Part shown: positions 1 through 8,473 of the stretch, in pieces
Position numbering within the stretch: position 1 is the first letter of the stretch
Layout of the letters: each line of letters opens with the position of its first letter
Assembly: GCF_000758945.1 (NCBI RefSeq)
Contig: NZ_JRND01000019.1
Span: 18,244 to 82,243 of the forward strand
Reading direction: 5' to 3'
DNA: 64,000 nt
From: Lancefieldella parvula_C
Lineage (GTDB): Bacteria; Actinomycetota; Coriobacteriia; Coriobacteriales; Atopobiaceae
The notes under the pieces: generated by a model
The model's database searches: none
Seen by the model: only the letters and a program-made list of their open reading frames with translations
Told to the model about the DNA's origin: nothing
Program-made: the position numbers and the translations under genes

Positions 1-1415
1 TTAAGCTCAGCAACATCTTTGCCAAGGACCGTAATACGACCATCCTCAGGCTTCAGCAAATCCATAATCTGCATCAGAGTTGTTGATTTACCAGAACCAG
101 ACTCGCCAACAAGCGCAAGAGTTTCTCCCTCATGGATCTCAAAGCTTGCACGGTCAACAGCAGTCATAGTGCCCTTGCTGCGCCTAATAAAGCCCTTACC
201 CTGAACAGGGAAAGTCTTGGTAAGATTCTCAACCTTGAGTACAACAGGACGCTCGTTACGAGGTACATCAACCCACTTTGGAAGGATTGGCTCAAAGTCT
301 GGATACACCTCAGCGTAAGTGAGCTTCTTCTCGCAAATCTCCTGAAGGTGGTGGCAAGATGCCAAGTGACCCTCGGCAGCATTTGCAGGAAGCAGCACTG
401 GCTCTTTCTTGGAGCATTCCTCGGTAGCCATAGGACAACGTGGGTTAAAAGGACAACCAGTTGGAATAGCAGCAAGTGATGGTGGATTGCCCTTAATAGG
501 AACAAGCCTATGCTCTGCCTGAAGGTGAGGTTTTGGAACAGCACCCAGAAGGCCCATGGTATAAGGGTGACGAGGTTCAGCAAAAAGCGTATCAACACTT
601 GCGCGCTCTACGCCACGGCCTGCATACATAACCATAATGTCATCAGCGGTACCTGCAACAACACCAAGGTCGTGAGTAATCAGAACAACTGCTGCGCCAG
701 TCTCTTTCTGTGCAACCTTCAAGACGTCAAGAATCTGAGCCTGAATAGTTACGTCAAGAGCGGTGGTTGGCTCGTCTGCGATGATGATGTCAGGGTTGTT
801 TGCAATAGCAATTGCAATAACAACACGCTGACGCATACCACCAGAGAACTCATGTGGGAAAGAATCAAGACGATTCTCTGGATCAGTAATACCAACGATA
901 GAGAGAAGCTCAATACAACGCTTACGAACGTCTGCCTTGCTCATGTGAGGATTATGGGTAAGCAGAGCCTCTGCAAGCTGATCTCCAATAGAGAACATTG
1001 GAGTCAAAGCAGACAGTGGATCCTGGAAAATCATAGAAATCTTAGTGCCACGAAGCTCTGACATCTCTTCGTCGGTCTTACCAATGAGCTCCTCATTACC
1101 AAGCTTAATAGAGCCGGTGACGTGAGCATTGTCATCAAGAAGGCCAATAAGAGACAGAGCGGTTACTGACTTACCAGAACCAGACTCGCCTACGATACCA
1201 AGGGTACGGCCACCCCAGAGGTCAAAGTTAACACCGCGAACTGCATCTACACGACCAGCCTCAGTATTAAAGGAAACCTTAAGATCACGAACAGAAAGAA
1301 CTGGATCTCCTGTTGGAGCACCCTTTGGACCGTTTGATTCAAGCAGCTCGTAGCGAAGGACATCGTCCATCTCTACACTTCCCTGCTTTGTTGAAGTAGT
1401 AGTAGTGTCAGACAT
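1..1415 (-). CDS. Fused OppD-OppF peptide ABC transporter ATPase (C-terminus outside window)
   Basis: Two ABC ATPase modules lie in one reading frame of about 471 visible codons that runs off the left edge. The first has Walker A GESGSGKS, signature FSGGMRQRV and Walker B IIIADEPTTALD, followed by the OppD C-terminal cysteine-rich segment (CPFNPRCPMATEEC) typical of peptide importers, which bind a 4Fe-4S cluster there. A second module begins about 60 residues later with Walker A GESGSGKST; its signature and Walker B lie outside. The ATG overlaps the stop of the upstream oppC by one base, so translation is probably coupled. It should energise import of oligopeptides at the inner face of the membrane. 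OppD and OppF are usually separate, so the fusion is a variant. The exact substrate cannot be read from sequence. Confidence 0.92.
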   Translation of the reverse strand, partial: MSDTTTTSTKQGSVEMDDVLRYELLESNGPKGAPTGDPVLSVRDLKVSFNTEAGRVDAVRGVNFDLWGGRTLGIVGESGSGKSVTALSLIGLLDDNAHVTGSIKLGNEELIGKTDEEMSELRGTKISMIFQDPLSALTPMFSIGDQLAEALLTHNPHMSKADVRKRCIELLSIVGITDPENRLDSFPHEFSGGMRQRVVIAIAIANNPDIIIADEPTTALDVTIQAQILDVLKVAQKETGAAVVLITHDLGVVAGTADDIMVMYAGRGVERASVDTLFAEPRHPYTMGLLGAVPKPHLQAEHRLVPIKGNPPSLAAIPTGCPFNPRCPMATEECSKKEPVLLPANAAEGHLASCHHLQEICEKKLTYAEVYPDFEPILPKWVDVPRNERPVVLKVENLTKTFPVQGKGFIRRSKGTMTAVDRASFEIHEGETLALVGESGSGKSTTLMQIMDLLKPEDGRITVLGKDVAEL

Positions 1416-2482
1416 TATGCACGCTCCGTAGTTTCTTCAGAAACGATGCTTCCCTCAAGATCACCGAGCTGAGCGTCATCCTTGGAAGAATCCTCTTCCT
1501 GATCTTTAACGCTACCAGCAGCGCGTGAATAAGGGTCAAAGGCATCGCGAAGGCCGTCGCCGATGAGCTGCAGGCCAACACAAACAACAATCAGAAATGC
1601 CGATGGAATCAGAATCATCCATGGAGTAGTAAGCATTGCAGAAGAGCCAGCACTCAGAAGATAACCAAGAGAGGTATCTGGTGCCTTGATACCAAGACCC
1701 AAGAAGCTGAATGCAGTCTCAGAGTTAATGCCACCAATAACAGCCAAGACCAAATCAATAATAAGAATTGAGCCAAGGTTTGGAATAAGGTGACGAACAA
1801 TGATGGTAAATGGTGGAACGCCCATATACTTAGCGGCCTTGACGTAATCTCTCTCACGCAAAGACAGAGCCATGGTACGGATAGTACGTGCGCGACCAAT
1901 CCAACCAAAAGCAGTTAGACCAAAGATCAGCATAAGCCAACCAGACTCACCGCCTGCTGCACGAACAATCATAGCAACCAGCAAGAAGCTAGGGATGACC
2001 ATGAGCATATCAAGAAGCCACATACCAATCTTCTCTGGAATGCCGCGGACATAAGCAATGGCAGTACCAATAATTGCAGAAATGATAGTGGTCAAGATTG
2101 CATAGCTGATACCAATGGTCAAAGAACGGCCAAGACCGTGGACAACACAGGCATACAAATCAATACCAGCACCATCAGTACCAAACCAATGCTTTGCATT
2201 AGGAGCCATGTTAATTGCAGTAAAGTCAGCATCTGTGTAATTAAATGGAGTGGCATATGGTCCAAAAACTGCAATGAGAACCATAATTCCAAGAATAATC
2301 AAACCGATTACTGCAGAACGCTGGCGGAAGAAACGCCTTGCAATCAAGCCAGCATAGCTAATTCTTTTAACTTCTTTGTTGTCAGACTTAGCATCTGCCT
2401 GAAGCTCACGCTCGGCGTTAGTAAGACCCGCATCAATGGAGACGTTTTTCTCGTCTTTATTCTGAAGCTCTTCTTTAGACAT
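1415..2482 (-). CDS. oppC: Oligopeptide ABC transporter permease, OppC type
   Basis: This 355-residue inner-membrane permease has a charged cytoplasmic N-terminus of about 60 residues, a first membrane helix near residues 53-75 and the usual OppC core of five further helices. The EAA-type coupling loop is seen around GRARTIRTMALSLRERDYV. The C-terminal 50 residues are acidic and probably cytoplasmic. The gene lies 10 nt downstream of oppB and overlaps the fused ATPase by one base, so oppB-oppC-oppDF form one operon. No binding-protein gene adjoins it on this side; it may lie beyond the left edge or be shared with the oppA genes near 45-53 kb. Confidence 0.92.
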   Translation of the reverse strand: MSKEELQNKDEKNVSIDAGLTNAERELQADAKSDNKEVKRISYAGLIARRFFRQRSAVIGLIILGIMVLIAVFGPYATPFNYTDADFTAINMAPNAKHWFGTDGAGIDLYACVVHGLGRSLTIGISYAILTTIISAIIGTAIAYVRGIPEKIGMWLLDMLMVIPSFLLVAMIVRAAGGESGWLMLIFGLTAFGWIGRARTIRTMALSLRERDYVKAAKYMGVPPFTIIVRHLIPNLGSILIIDLVLAVIGGINSETAFSFLGLGIKAPDTSLGYLLSAGSSAMLTTPWMILIPSAFLIVVCVGLQLIGDGLRDAFDPYSRAAGSVKDQEEDSSKDDAQLGDLEGSIVSEETTERA

Positions 2483-2492
2483 GTCCGCCTCC

Positions 2493-3485
2493 TTAGCTCA
2501 TCTTAATTCGTGGATCAAGAGCAGCAGCAAAGAGGTCAGCCAGAAGAGCGCCAACAAGAGTCATTGCGCCAGAGAATGCTGCAACTGCAACTGCACCGTG
2601 AATATTGTTGTTGTTAATACAGTTAATGAAGTACTCACCAAGACCGTGAATTGCAAAGACCTTCTCGGTCATAACAGCACCGGTAAAGATACCTGCAAGT
2701 GAGAAAGCAACTGAAACAGCAGTTGGAATCAAAGAAACACGAAGAGCGTGCTTACGAATTGCCTTCTTACGAGTGAGGCCCTTAGCGCGAGCAGTACGAA
2801 CGTAGTCTGCGTGCATCTCGTCAAGCAGGTATGTACGCTGAGAGAGGTGGTAACCAACGGAGCTTACGATAGTAAGAACAATGGTTGGAAGAATAATGTG
2901 CTGGAGGAAGTCAATGAGCCAAGTGAAGAAGTTTCCGGTATCTCCACTAGAAAGATCGGTTACGTAGAAAATACGAGTACCGGCACGTGCGTTAATCTCA
3001 ATTGCCGCAAAAACAATCAAGATTGCCATAACAACAGTTGGAATAACCAGAAGAATCGAAGCAACACCACTTAAGAAACGGTCCTGCCACTGATACTGAC
3101 GCTGAGCGGTATAAACACCCAAGCTGACGCCAATAACGACAGACAAAATAGTTGCTGGAGTCATGAGCAGAATAGAAGCCATGAACTTTGAGCTCATCTC
3201 TCGGTTAACGTTATCGCCAGTTGGGGTCATACCAAAGTCAAACTTGGTAAGCAGATTGGTAATCCAGACCTGATAACGCTCAATAACTGGAGTCTTATCA
3301 TTTAGATTAGTCCTATACAGGTTTTCCTCAATAGACTCCTGTGGAGGACGTGGAGTACGCTGCTCAAAGTTGGAGCGTGGGTTCATAAATGATGATGCGA
3401 GGAAGAATGTGAGCGAAGTTGCAACAAAAATCATCACAATGTAGCTCAAAATCCTCTTTGTAACGTACCAAACAAACCGTGCCAT
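2493..3485 (-). CDS. oppB: Oligopeptide ABC transporter permease, OppB type
   Basis: A 330-residue permease of the OppB/DppB family. It has an N-terminal membrane helix (residues 9-31), a long extracytoplasmic loop carrying charged residues, then the binding-protein-dependent transport domain with the EAA loop (QRTYLLDEMHADYVRTARAKG) and a C-terminal end close to DPRIKMS, the usual OppB ending. A GAGGAG ribosome site precedes the ATG. It is the first gene of the minus-strand operon oppB-oppC-oppDF and forms the channel with OppC. Confidence 0.92.
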   Translation of the reverse strand: MARFVWYVTKRILSYIVMIFVATSLTFFLASSFMNPRSNFEQRTPRPPQESIEENLYRTNLNDKTPVIERYQVWITNLLTKFDFGMTPTGDNVNREMSSKFMASILLMTPATILSVVIGVSLGVYTAQRQYQWQDRFLSGVASILLVIPTVVMAILIVFAAIEINARAGTRIFYVTDLSSGDTGNFFTWLIDFLQHIILPTIVLTIVSSVGYHLSQRTYLLDEMHADYVRTARAKGLTRKKAIRKHALRVSLIPTAVSVAFSLAGIFTGAVMTEKVFAIHGLGEYFINCINNNNIHGAVAVAAFSGAMTLVGALLADLFAAALDPRIKMS

Positions 3486-3845
3486 TGACTCTCCTCACCG
3501 CCTTGCGCTTATCCACCTGATAAGCGAGGTTTTCTCGGTATGGCAACCTAGCATTCCTACAACAAACTTGCCGTGAATACACAGCAAAGTGTAATTTTAC
3601 CATGGATAAGCTGCTTAACCCAAAAATATCTCTTAGATAAGCAAGATTATGCATACCAATCCCAGTAAAACGTATCCCATATAATGACTGTTTGACACCA
3701 GCGTACAGGTCACAATCAAATTTGTTTACATATGAGAAACGTTATTGAAAATTCTGTTAAGAAGTAAAAGAAAACTGCTATCTGTTGCGTCAGATCTTTT
3801 TGCCGGCGTTTCCTTCAGCAAATTTACCTACACTCCGCAGGCTAC
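3486..3845. other. Non-coding stretch between oppB and the secG terminator
   Basis: About 360 bases without a convincing gene. The open frames here are short and lack ribosome sites. It is AT-rich and must contain the promoter of the minus-strand opp operon, but no hexamer pair with good spacing stands out. No tRNA-like fold or T-loop motif is visible. Confidence 0.5.
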
Positions 3846-3881
3846 AAATAAAAAATGCCGAGAAACCCGGGTTTCTCGGCA
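3846..3881 (-). terminator. Rho-independent terminator of the glycolytic/secG operon
   Basis: A perfect inverted repeat at 3856-3881 (TGCCGAGAAACCC / GGGTTTCTCGGCA) is followed on the minus strand by a run of T (A-rich at 3846-3855 on plus). It lies 27 nt after the secG stop. Confidence 0.9.
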
Positions 3882-3907
3882 GATGATTCAAAGGTAAAAG
3901 GAGCTGT

Positions 3908-4159
3908 TTAGCCAATAGCGCCAACAGGGAATGTGAGAGCCATCACAATCGCGCAAACCAGGAAGATGGTTGTAGTGATGATGGTAAGGCGATCAAGGTT
4001 CTTCTCCATAATGCCTGAACCAGCGCTTGCGTTATACATAGAAGAAGCAATCATGTCAGAAACGCCAGTGCCCTTTCCGGAGTGTGCCAGAACAAGCAGC
4101 ACCGTCAAAATGCCAGAAAGTACAAACAGCACCAAAAGAATTGTATTCAGAACGCCCAC
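3908..4159 (-). CDS. secG: SecG, preprotein translocase subunit
   Basis: An 83-residue protein with two membrane helices (residues 4-24 and 58-78) joined by a Gly/Ser/Met-rich cytoplasmic loop containing the family segment AHSGKGTGVSDM. SecG joins SecYE in the protein-export channel and assists SecA cycling. Length and topology are normal. It is the last gene of the gap-pgk-tpiA-secG block, an arrangement widely conserved in actinobacteria. A hairpin separates it from tpiA, and a strong terminator follows. Confidence 0.93.
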   Translation of the reverse strand: MGVLNTILLVLFVLSGILTVLLVLAHSGKGTGVSDMIASSMYNASAGSGIMEKNLDRLTIITTTIFLVCAIVMALTFPVGAIG

Positions 4160-4209
4160 GAGGTTCCCCCTCTTGCTGGCGAGAAGATCCAGCCCTAGTT
4201 ATTTTTTAC

Positions 4210-4261
4210 GTACGACAGAAAAGAATAGCACACGCCACTCCCCTTTGGGAATGACGTGTGC
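4210..4261 (-). terminator. Intercistronic hairpin/terminator between tpiA and secG
   Basis: GCACACG at 4228-4234 pairs with CGTGTGC at 4255-4261, and inner TCCC (4239-4242) pairs with GGGA (4247-4250). On the minus strand the stem is followed by a T-rich run (TATTCTTTTCTG). It probably terminates part of the transcripts leaving tpiA, lowering secG expression. Confidence 0.65.
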
Positions 4262-4334
4262 CAAGTTGTAAAACAAACAAGAACTTAACAGATGAGCCAA
4301 GCGCCTAACCGTTGGTAAGGAGCTTTGCCACAGT

Positions 4335-5102
4335 TTAGTTCATTGCGCTCTTTACCATTGCAACGAAGGAGTCAGCCTTAAGAGATGCGCCACCAACAAG
4401 TGCGCCGTCAACGTCCTCTTTCTCGAGGAAGCCGCCAACGTTCTCTGGCTTTGCAGAGCCACCGTAAAGAATACGGATGCCATCTGCAATTTCTGCGCCA
4501 AAGATCTCTACCAGGGTCTTGCGGATTGCGCCGCAGACTTCCTGTGCGTCATCAGCAGTTGCAGTCATGCCAGTACCGATTGCCCAGATTGGCTCGTAAG
4601 CAATAACGTACTTGGAAGGATCGGTAATCTCTAGATCCTTAGTATCTGCCTTAATCTGATCAACAACAAACTGAACGTGAGTACCAGCGTTACGAACCTC
4701 AAGAGACTCACCGCAGCAAGAAATAGGAACGATGTCATGAGCCATCAGTGCCTTTGCCTTGCGGTTAATGTCCTCGTCGGTCTCACCAAAGTAGCCACGA
4801 CGCTCAGAGTGACCAATGATGCAGTACGTTGCACCAACAGAAGTCAGCATTGCTGGAGAGGTCTCACCAGTAAATGCGCCAGACTCCTCCCAGTACACAT
4901 TCTGTGCAGAAAGAGCAACGGAAGAGTTGGCCTGGGAAAGAACCTCAGAGACACCCTTAAGGTCTACAAGAGGTGGAGCAATAACAACATCAACGTTTCC
5001 GGTACCAGAAGCAAGCTGATCGACAATTCCCTGAGCAAGCTCAACGCCCTCAGCGAAAGTCTCATTCATCTTCCAGTTACCTGCAATCATACGATTACGC
5101 AT
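4335..5102 (-). CDS. tpiA: Triosephosphate isomerase
   Basis: Interconverts dihydroxyacetone phosphate and glyceraldehyde 3-phosphate in the cytosol. The 255-residue frame shows the N-terminal AGNWKMN with catalytic Asn/Lys, the catalytic His in IIGHSERRGYFGE, the catalytic Glu in YEPIWAIGTG, and the phosphate-binding YGGSAKPENV near the C-terminus. The ATG at 5102 is chosen because GGAGG lies 9 nt upstream; it overlaps the end of pgk by 8 nt. A longer frame upstream adds 13 residues that do not look native. It is co-transcribed with gap and pgk. Confidence 0.95.
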   Translation of the reverse strand: MRNRMIAGNWKMNETFAEGVELAQGIVDQLASGTGNVDVVIAPPLVDLKGVSEVLSQANSSVALSAQNVYWEESGAFTGETSPAMLTSVGATYCIIGHSERRGYFGETDEDINRKAKALMAHDIVPISCCGESLEVRNAGTHVQFVVDQIKADTKDLEITDPSKYVIAYEPIWAIGTGMTATADDAQEVCGAIRKTLVEIFGAEIADGIRILYGGSAKPENVGGFLEKEDVDGALVGGASLKADSFVAMVKSAMN

Positions 5103-6285
5103 CGAGAAGCGCCTCCACTCCTGGAAGTGCCTTACCCTCAACGAGCTCCATGGAAGCGCCGCCGCCAGTGGAAATCCAGCTCATCTTGTCAGCAAGGTGG
5201 AACTTGTTAACTGCTGCAACGGAATCGCCGCCGCCGATGATGGAGGTGCAATCAGCATCTGCAACAGCGCGAGCAATAGCCTCGGTGCCCTTTGCAAACT
5301 GGTCAAACTCAAAGACGCCCATAGGACCATTCCAGAAGACGGTCTTTGCGCCCTTGATTGCCTCGGAGTAAAGCTCAACAGTCTTAGGACCAATGTCCAT
5401 ACCCATACGGTCTGCAGGAATCTGGTCAGAAGGAACTACCTCACCAACAGCGTCCTCACCAAAGTGATCGGTAACAACGTTGTCAACAGGAAGCAGAATC
5501 TTAACACCCTTCTCCTCTGCCTTCTTGAGCATCTCACCTGCGCGCTCAATCCAGTCTGGCTCCTGAAGAGAAGTGCCAACGGTATAACCCTTTGCCAGGA
5601 AGAAGGTGTAAGCCATACCGCCACCGATGATAAGGGTATCAGCGGAGTCGATAAGGTGATCAAGAACACCAATCTTAGAAGAAACCTTGGAGCCACCAAC
5701 AATAGCTACAAGTGGGCGCTCTGGGTTAGAGAAGATAGAGGTAAGAGTGTCAACCTCTTTCTCAAGCAGGAAGCCAGCATATGCAGGAAGGTAAGCTGCT
5801 GGTCCCACAACAGAGCCCTGTGCACGGTGAGCGGTACCAAAGGCATCAAGAACAAAGATGTCACCATAAGATGCAAGAGTCTTTGCAATCTCTGGATCAT
5901 TCTTCTTCTCACGCTTGTCAAAACGGACGTTCTCAAGAACAAGAACCTCGCCGTCCTTGAGTGCATCTACAGCCTCACGGGCCTTCTCGCCATAGGTGTC
6001 CTCAACAAACTTAACCTCGTGGCCAAGAAGCTCAGCAAGCTTCTCTGCAGCTGGGCGCAGGGAAAGCTCTGGCTGGAAGCCGGTGCCATCTGGACGGCCA
6101 AGGTGGCTCATCAGGATGACCTTTGCGTTGTGGTCGAGAAGATACTGGATGGTTGGAAGTGCAGCGCGAACGCGGGTGTCGTCAGTAACAACGCCGTCCT
6201 TTAGAGGCACGTTGAAGTCAACGCGCATAAGAACGCGCTTACCATCAACATCTGCATCGCGGACAGTCTTCTTTGTAAAAGCCAT
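5095..6285 (-). CDS. pgk: Phosphoglycerate kinase
   Basis: Transfers phosphate from 1,3-bisphosphoglycerate to ADP. The 396-residue length is normal. Visible family segments are RVDFNVPLKDG (residues about 22-32), the substrate-site arginines in SHLGRPDG, KVILMSHLG, and the nucleotide-binding C-domain with GPMGVFEF and the GGGDSVAAV loop. The ribosome site GGAG precedes the ATG. It lies between gap and tpiA, separated from gap by a hairpin terminator and overlapping tpiA, so pgk and tpiA are translationally coupled. Confidence 0.96.
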   Translation of the reverse strand: MAFTKKTVRDADVDGKRVLMRVDFNVPLKDGVVTDDTRVRAALPTIQYLLDHNAKVILMSHLGRPDGTGFQPELSLRPAAEKLAELLGHEVKFVEDTYGEKAREAVDALKDGEVLVLENVRFDKREKKNDPEIAKTLASYGDIFVLDAFGTAHRAQGSVVGPAAYLPAYAGFLLEKEVDTLTSIFSNPERPLVAIVGGSKVSSKIGVLDHLIDSADTLIIGGGMAYTFFLAKGYTVGTSLQEPDWIERAGEMLKKAEEKGVKILLPVDNVVTDHFGEDAVGEVVPSDQIPADRMGMDIGPKTVELYSEAIKGAKTVFWNGPMGVFEFDQFAKGTEAIARAVADADCTSIIGGGDSVAAVNKFHLADKMSWISTGGGASMELVEGKALPGVEALLDA

Positions 6286-6310
6286 GTCACTCCTTTAAAT
6301 ACGTTTCCAA

Positions 6311-6351
6311 CAAAAGAAGGCGCGATCGCGGCAGATGCTGCGACCGCGCCT
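6311..6351 (-). terminator. Hairpin terminator between gap and pgk
   Basis: AGGCGCG (6318-6324) pairs with CGCGCCT (6345-6351). The stem continues inward through TCGC/GCGA and GCAG/CTGC to a three-base loop, and TCTTTTGTT follows on the minus strand. It is a strong stem inside the glycolytic operon, consistent with a partial terminator that keeps gap mRNA more abundant than pgk mRNA. Confidence 0.75.
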
Positions 6352-6373
6352 AAGGCGTCTATGTAACTAGAAC

Positions 6374-7399
6374 TTAAGCAACGAACTTCTCGAAGTACTT
6401 GATGGTGCGGACCATCTGGGAAGTGTAGGAGTTCTCGTTGTCGTACCAAGAGGTGACCTGAACAAGAGTGGTGCCATCGCCAAGGTCAGAGCACATGGTC
6501 TGAGTTGCGTCGAAGATGGAGCCGTGGGTCTCGCCGACGATGTCGCGGGAAACAATGTCATCCTCGTTGTAGCCAAAGGTCTCTGGGATGGTCTCTGCAT
6601 AAGCCTTCATTGCAGCGTTGACCTCGTCAACGGTGACCTTCTTGTCAACAACAGCATAGAGGTTGGTGAGGGAGCCAGTTGGCGTAGGAACGCGCTGAGC
6701 AGCACCAATAAGCTTGCCGTTGAGCTCAGGAAGAACAAGGCCGATAGCCTTAGCAGCACCAGTGGAGTTAGGAACGATGTTCTCTGCACCAGCACGGGAA
6801 CGACGGAAGTTACCCTTGCGCTGTGGGCCGTCGAGGATCATCTGGTCACCAGTGTATGCGTGAATGGTGGTCATGATACCGGACTTGATAGTTGCGAAGT
6901 CGTTGAGGCCCTTTGCCATAGGAGCAAGGCAGTTGGTGGTGCAGGAAGCTGCGGAGATGATGTTGTCATCTGCAGTGAGGGTCTCGTGGTTAACGTTGAA
7001 GACGATGGTTGGGAGGTCATTGCCTGCAGGAGCAGAAATGACAACCTTCTTAGCACCAGCGTTGATGTGAGCCTGTGCCTTGTCCTTAGAAGTGTAGAAA
7101 CCGGTGCACTCAAGAACAACGTCAACGTTGAGATCGCCCCAAGGCAGGTTGTTAGCGTCTGCCTCCTTGTAAATAACAATCTCGTGACCGTCAACGATGA
7201 TGGAGTGGTCAGTTGCCTCTACCTTGTGATCACGGGAATAGTTGCCCTGAGTAGAGTCATACTTCAGAAGATATGCAAGCATCTCTGGAGAAGTAAGGTC
7301 GTTGATTGCAACAATCTCGGAACCCTCGTGACCAAACATCTGCCTAAATGCAAGGCGACCAATGCGGCCAAAACCGTTAATAGCAACCTTTACTGCCAT
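6374..7399 (-). CDS. gap: Glyceraldehyde-3-phosphate dehydrogenase, type I
   Basis: NAD-dependent oxidation and phosphorylation of glyceraldehyde 3-phosphate. The protein starts MAVKVAINGFGRIGR, a textbook Rossmann N-terminus. The catalytic cysteine is in SAASCTTNCLAP, and the family end SWYDNENSYTSQMV is present. The ATG at 7399 is preferred over an upstream in-frame start at 7450 because AAAGGAG lies just before it and the extra 17 residues do not belong to the family. The 341-residue length is normal. It is followed by a hairpin and then pgk. Confidence 0.97.
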   Translation of the reverse strand: MAVKVAINGFGRIGRLAFRQMFGHEGSEIVAINDLTSPEMLAYLLKYDSTQGNYSRDHKVEATDHSIIVDGHEIVIYKEADANNLPWGDLNVDVVLECTGFYTSKDKAQAHINAGAKKVVISAPAGNDLPTIVFNVNHETLTADDNIISAASCTTNCLAPMAKGLNDFATIKSGIMTTIHAYTGDQMILDGPQRKGNFRRSRAGAENIVPNSTGAAKAIGLVLPELNGKLIGAAQRVPTPTGSLTNLYAVVDKKVTVDEVNAAMKAYAETIPETFGYNEDDIVSRDIVGETHGSIFDATQTMCSDLGDGTTLVQVTSWYDNENSYTSQMVRTIKYFEKFVA

Positions 7400-7491
7400 A
7401 CGTAATGCTCCTTTCGGTGACCCAGAGCCATTCTCCGGATTCATTAACATTTAAACCGTACACCGAGTATTTTACCGCACTCGCCGATAAC

Positions 7492-8460
7492 TTATGCATC
7501 TTTTTCTAAATCCTGAACGATTTTTTCCAAACGAAGCAATCGGTGATACATAGCGGACTTGGATACGGGTGGTACAAACGACTCCCCCAGTGCTGATAAT
7601 GACAGCTCAGGGTTATCTTTTCGTGCAAGACAAAAATCTCTGACCGCTGGCGGCAGGGCTCTGAGTCCAATGAGTTTCTCGGCCTTTTCTATGAGCGCTA
7701 ACTGGTCTGCTGCTGCATTTGAAGACCGCGTTTGATTAGCCATCTCTGCGTTAACAACTCGGTTTACGTTGTTGCGATAATGCTTTTGCACACGCGTAAA
7801 CGCAATAGCGCGCGCCATAGTGGGCGCACCAATCTCTCGCAAAAACTTGATGATATCGTCAGAGCTCTTAAGGTAGACGGCATAAATTTCTCTGGTGCGC
7901 ATCAAAGCGTTGGTATGACGGTTACGATGATTAAGGCGTGCCTTAACGCCAATGGATCCCATGAGTTTTACCAGTTCAGAGGCAAATCTTTCACCCGAGA
8001 CAGCAATCTCTAGGTGAAAATCTTTTAAGGGATCAGCCAAAAATCCACCCGCCATAAATGCTCCGCGCAAAAAAGCACGCTGCGCTTGCTTGGTGCGAAT
8101 AACACTCTTTGGAATGCCGCTTACCAGGCCTTCTCCCGGTATGTAAATACCAAGAGCAGAAAGCGCTTCTGCAAGCGAATCCTGGTTAGAAATCTCAAGC
8201 AAATAGTTGCGTTTCTTATGCATGATAGAGCGACGGTACTCAACGGAAGTACCCAGATCAAACAGACGGCGAGAAGAACTAATAACTGTGCGGGCAACCG
8301 TGCCAGTCTCGGTAACAATGCGAACGGCAAATTTACCAGGGCCGTGCATCGACAACGTTCCAGAAACACGAATAAGCGCAGAAAGCTGTGCTAATTCGCA
8401 CTCCGTCTGAAGTTCTGGTACGCTGACCAGCTCATTTTTTACCAGGGCTGTATAGGACAT
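7492..8460 (-). CDS. whiA: WhiA, DNA-binding regulator with LAGLIDADG-like fold
   Basis: A 322-residue protein: an N-terminal degenerate homing-endonuclease (LAGLIDADG-like) domain (residues about 20-210), including LRGAFMAGGFLADP, and a C-terminal helix-turn-helix region (residues about 230-318) with LSLSALGESFVPPVSKSAMYHRL. In Streptomyces WhiA acts with WhiB in sporulation; in non-sporulating Gram-positives it affects cell division and chromosome segregation. It starts 13 nt after rapZ. In most relatives yvcK lies between rapZ and whiA; here no room is left for it. A 92-nt gap with the gap promoter region follows. Confidence 0.94.
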   Translation of the reverse strand: MSYTALVKNELVSVPELQTECELAQLSALIRVSGTLSMHGPGKFAVRIVTETGTVARTVISSSRRLFDLGTSVEYRRSIMHKKRNYLLEISNQDSLAEALSALGIYIPGEGLVSGIPKSVIRTKQAQRAFLRGAFMAGGFLADPLKDFHLEIAVSGERFASELVKLMGSIGVKARLNHRNRHTNALMRTREIYAVYLKSSDDIIKFLREIGAPTMARAIAFTRVQKHYRNNVNRVVNAEMANQTRSSNAAADQLALIEKAEKLIGLRALPPAVRDFCLARKDNPELSLSALGESFVPPVSKSAMYHRLLRLEKIVQDLEKDA

Positions 8461-8473
8461 GGTGGGCTAACTT

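Noticed and set aside
164..598. Long open frames opposite the OppD-OppF gene and in many other antisense positions (for example 510-1061, 5197-6204, 6524-7405, 18595-19695)
   Set aside because: They lie antisense to clear genes, have unlikely amino-acid composition and lack ribosome sites; they arise from codon bias of the real genes.
3364..3654. 96-codon frame upstream of oppB
   Set aside because: It overlaps the oppB start out of frame, has no ribosome site and resembles no protein.
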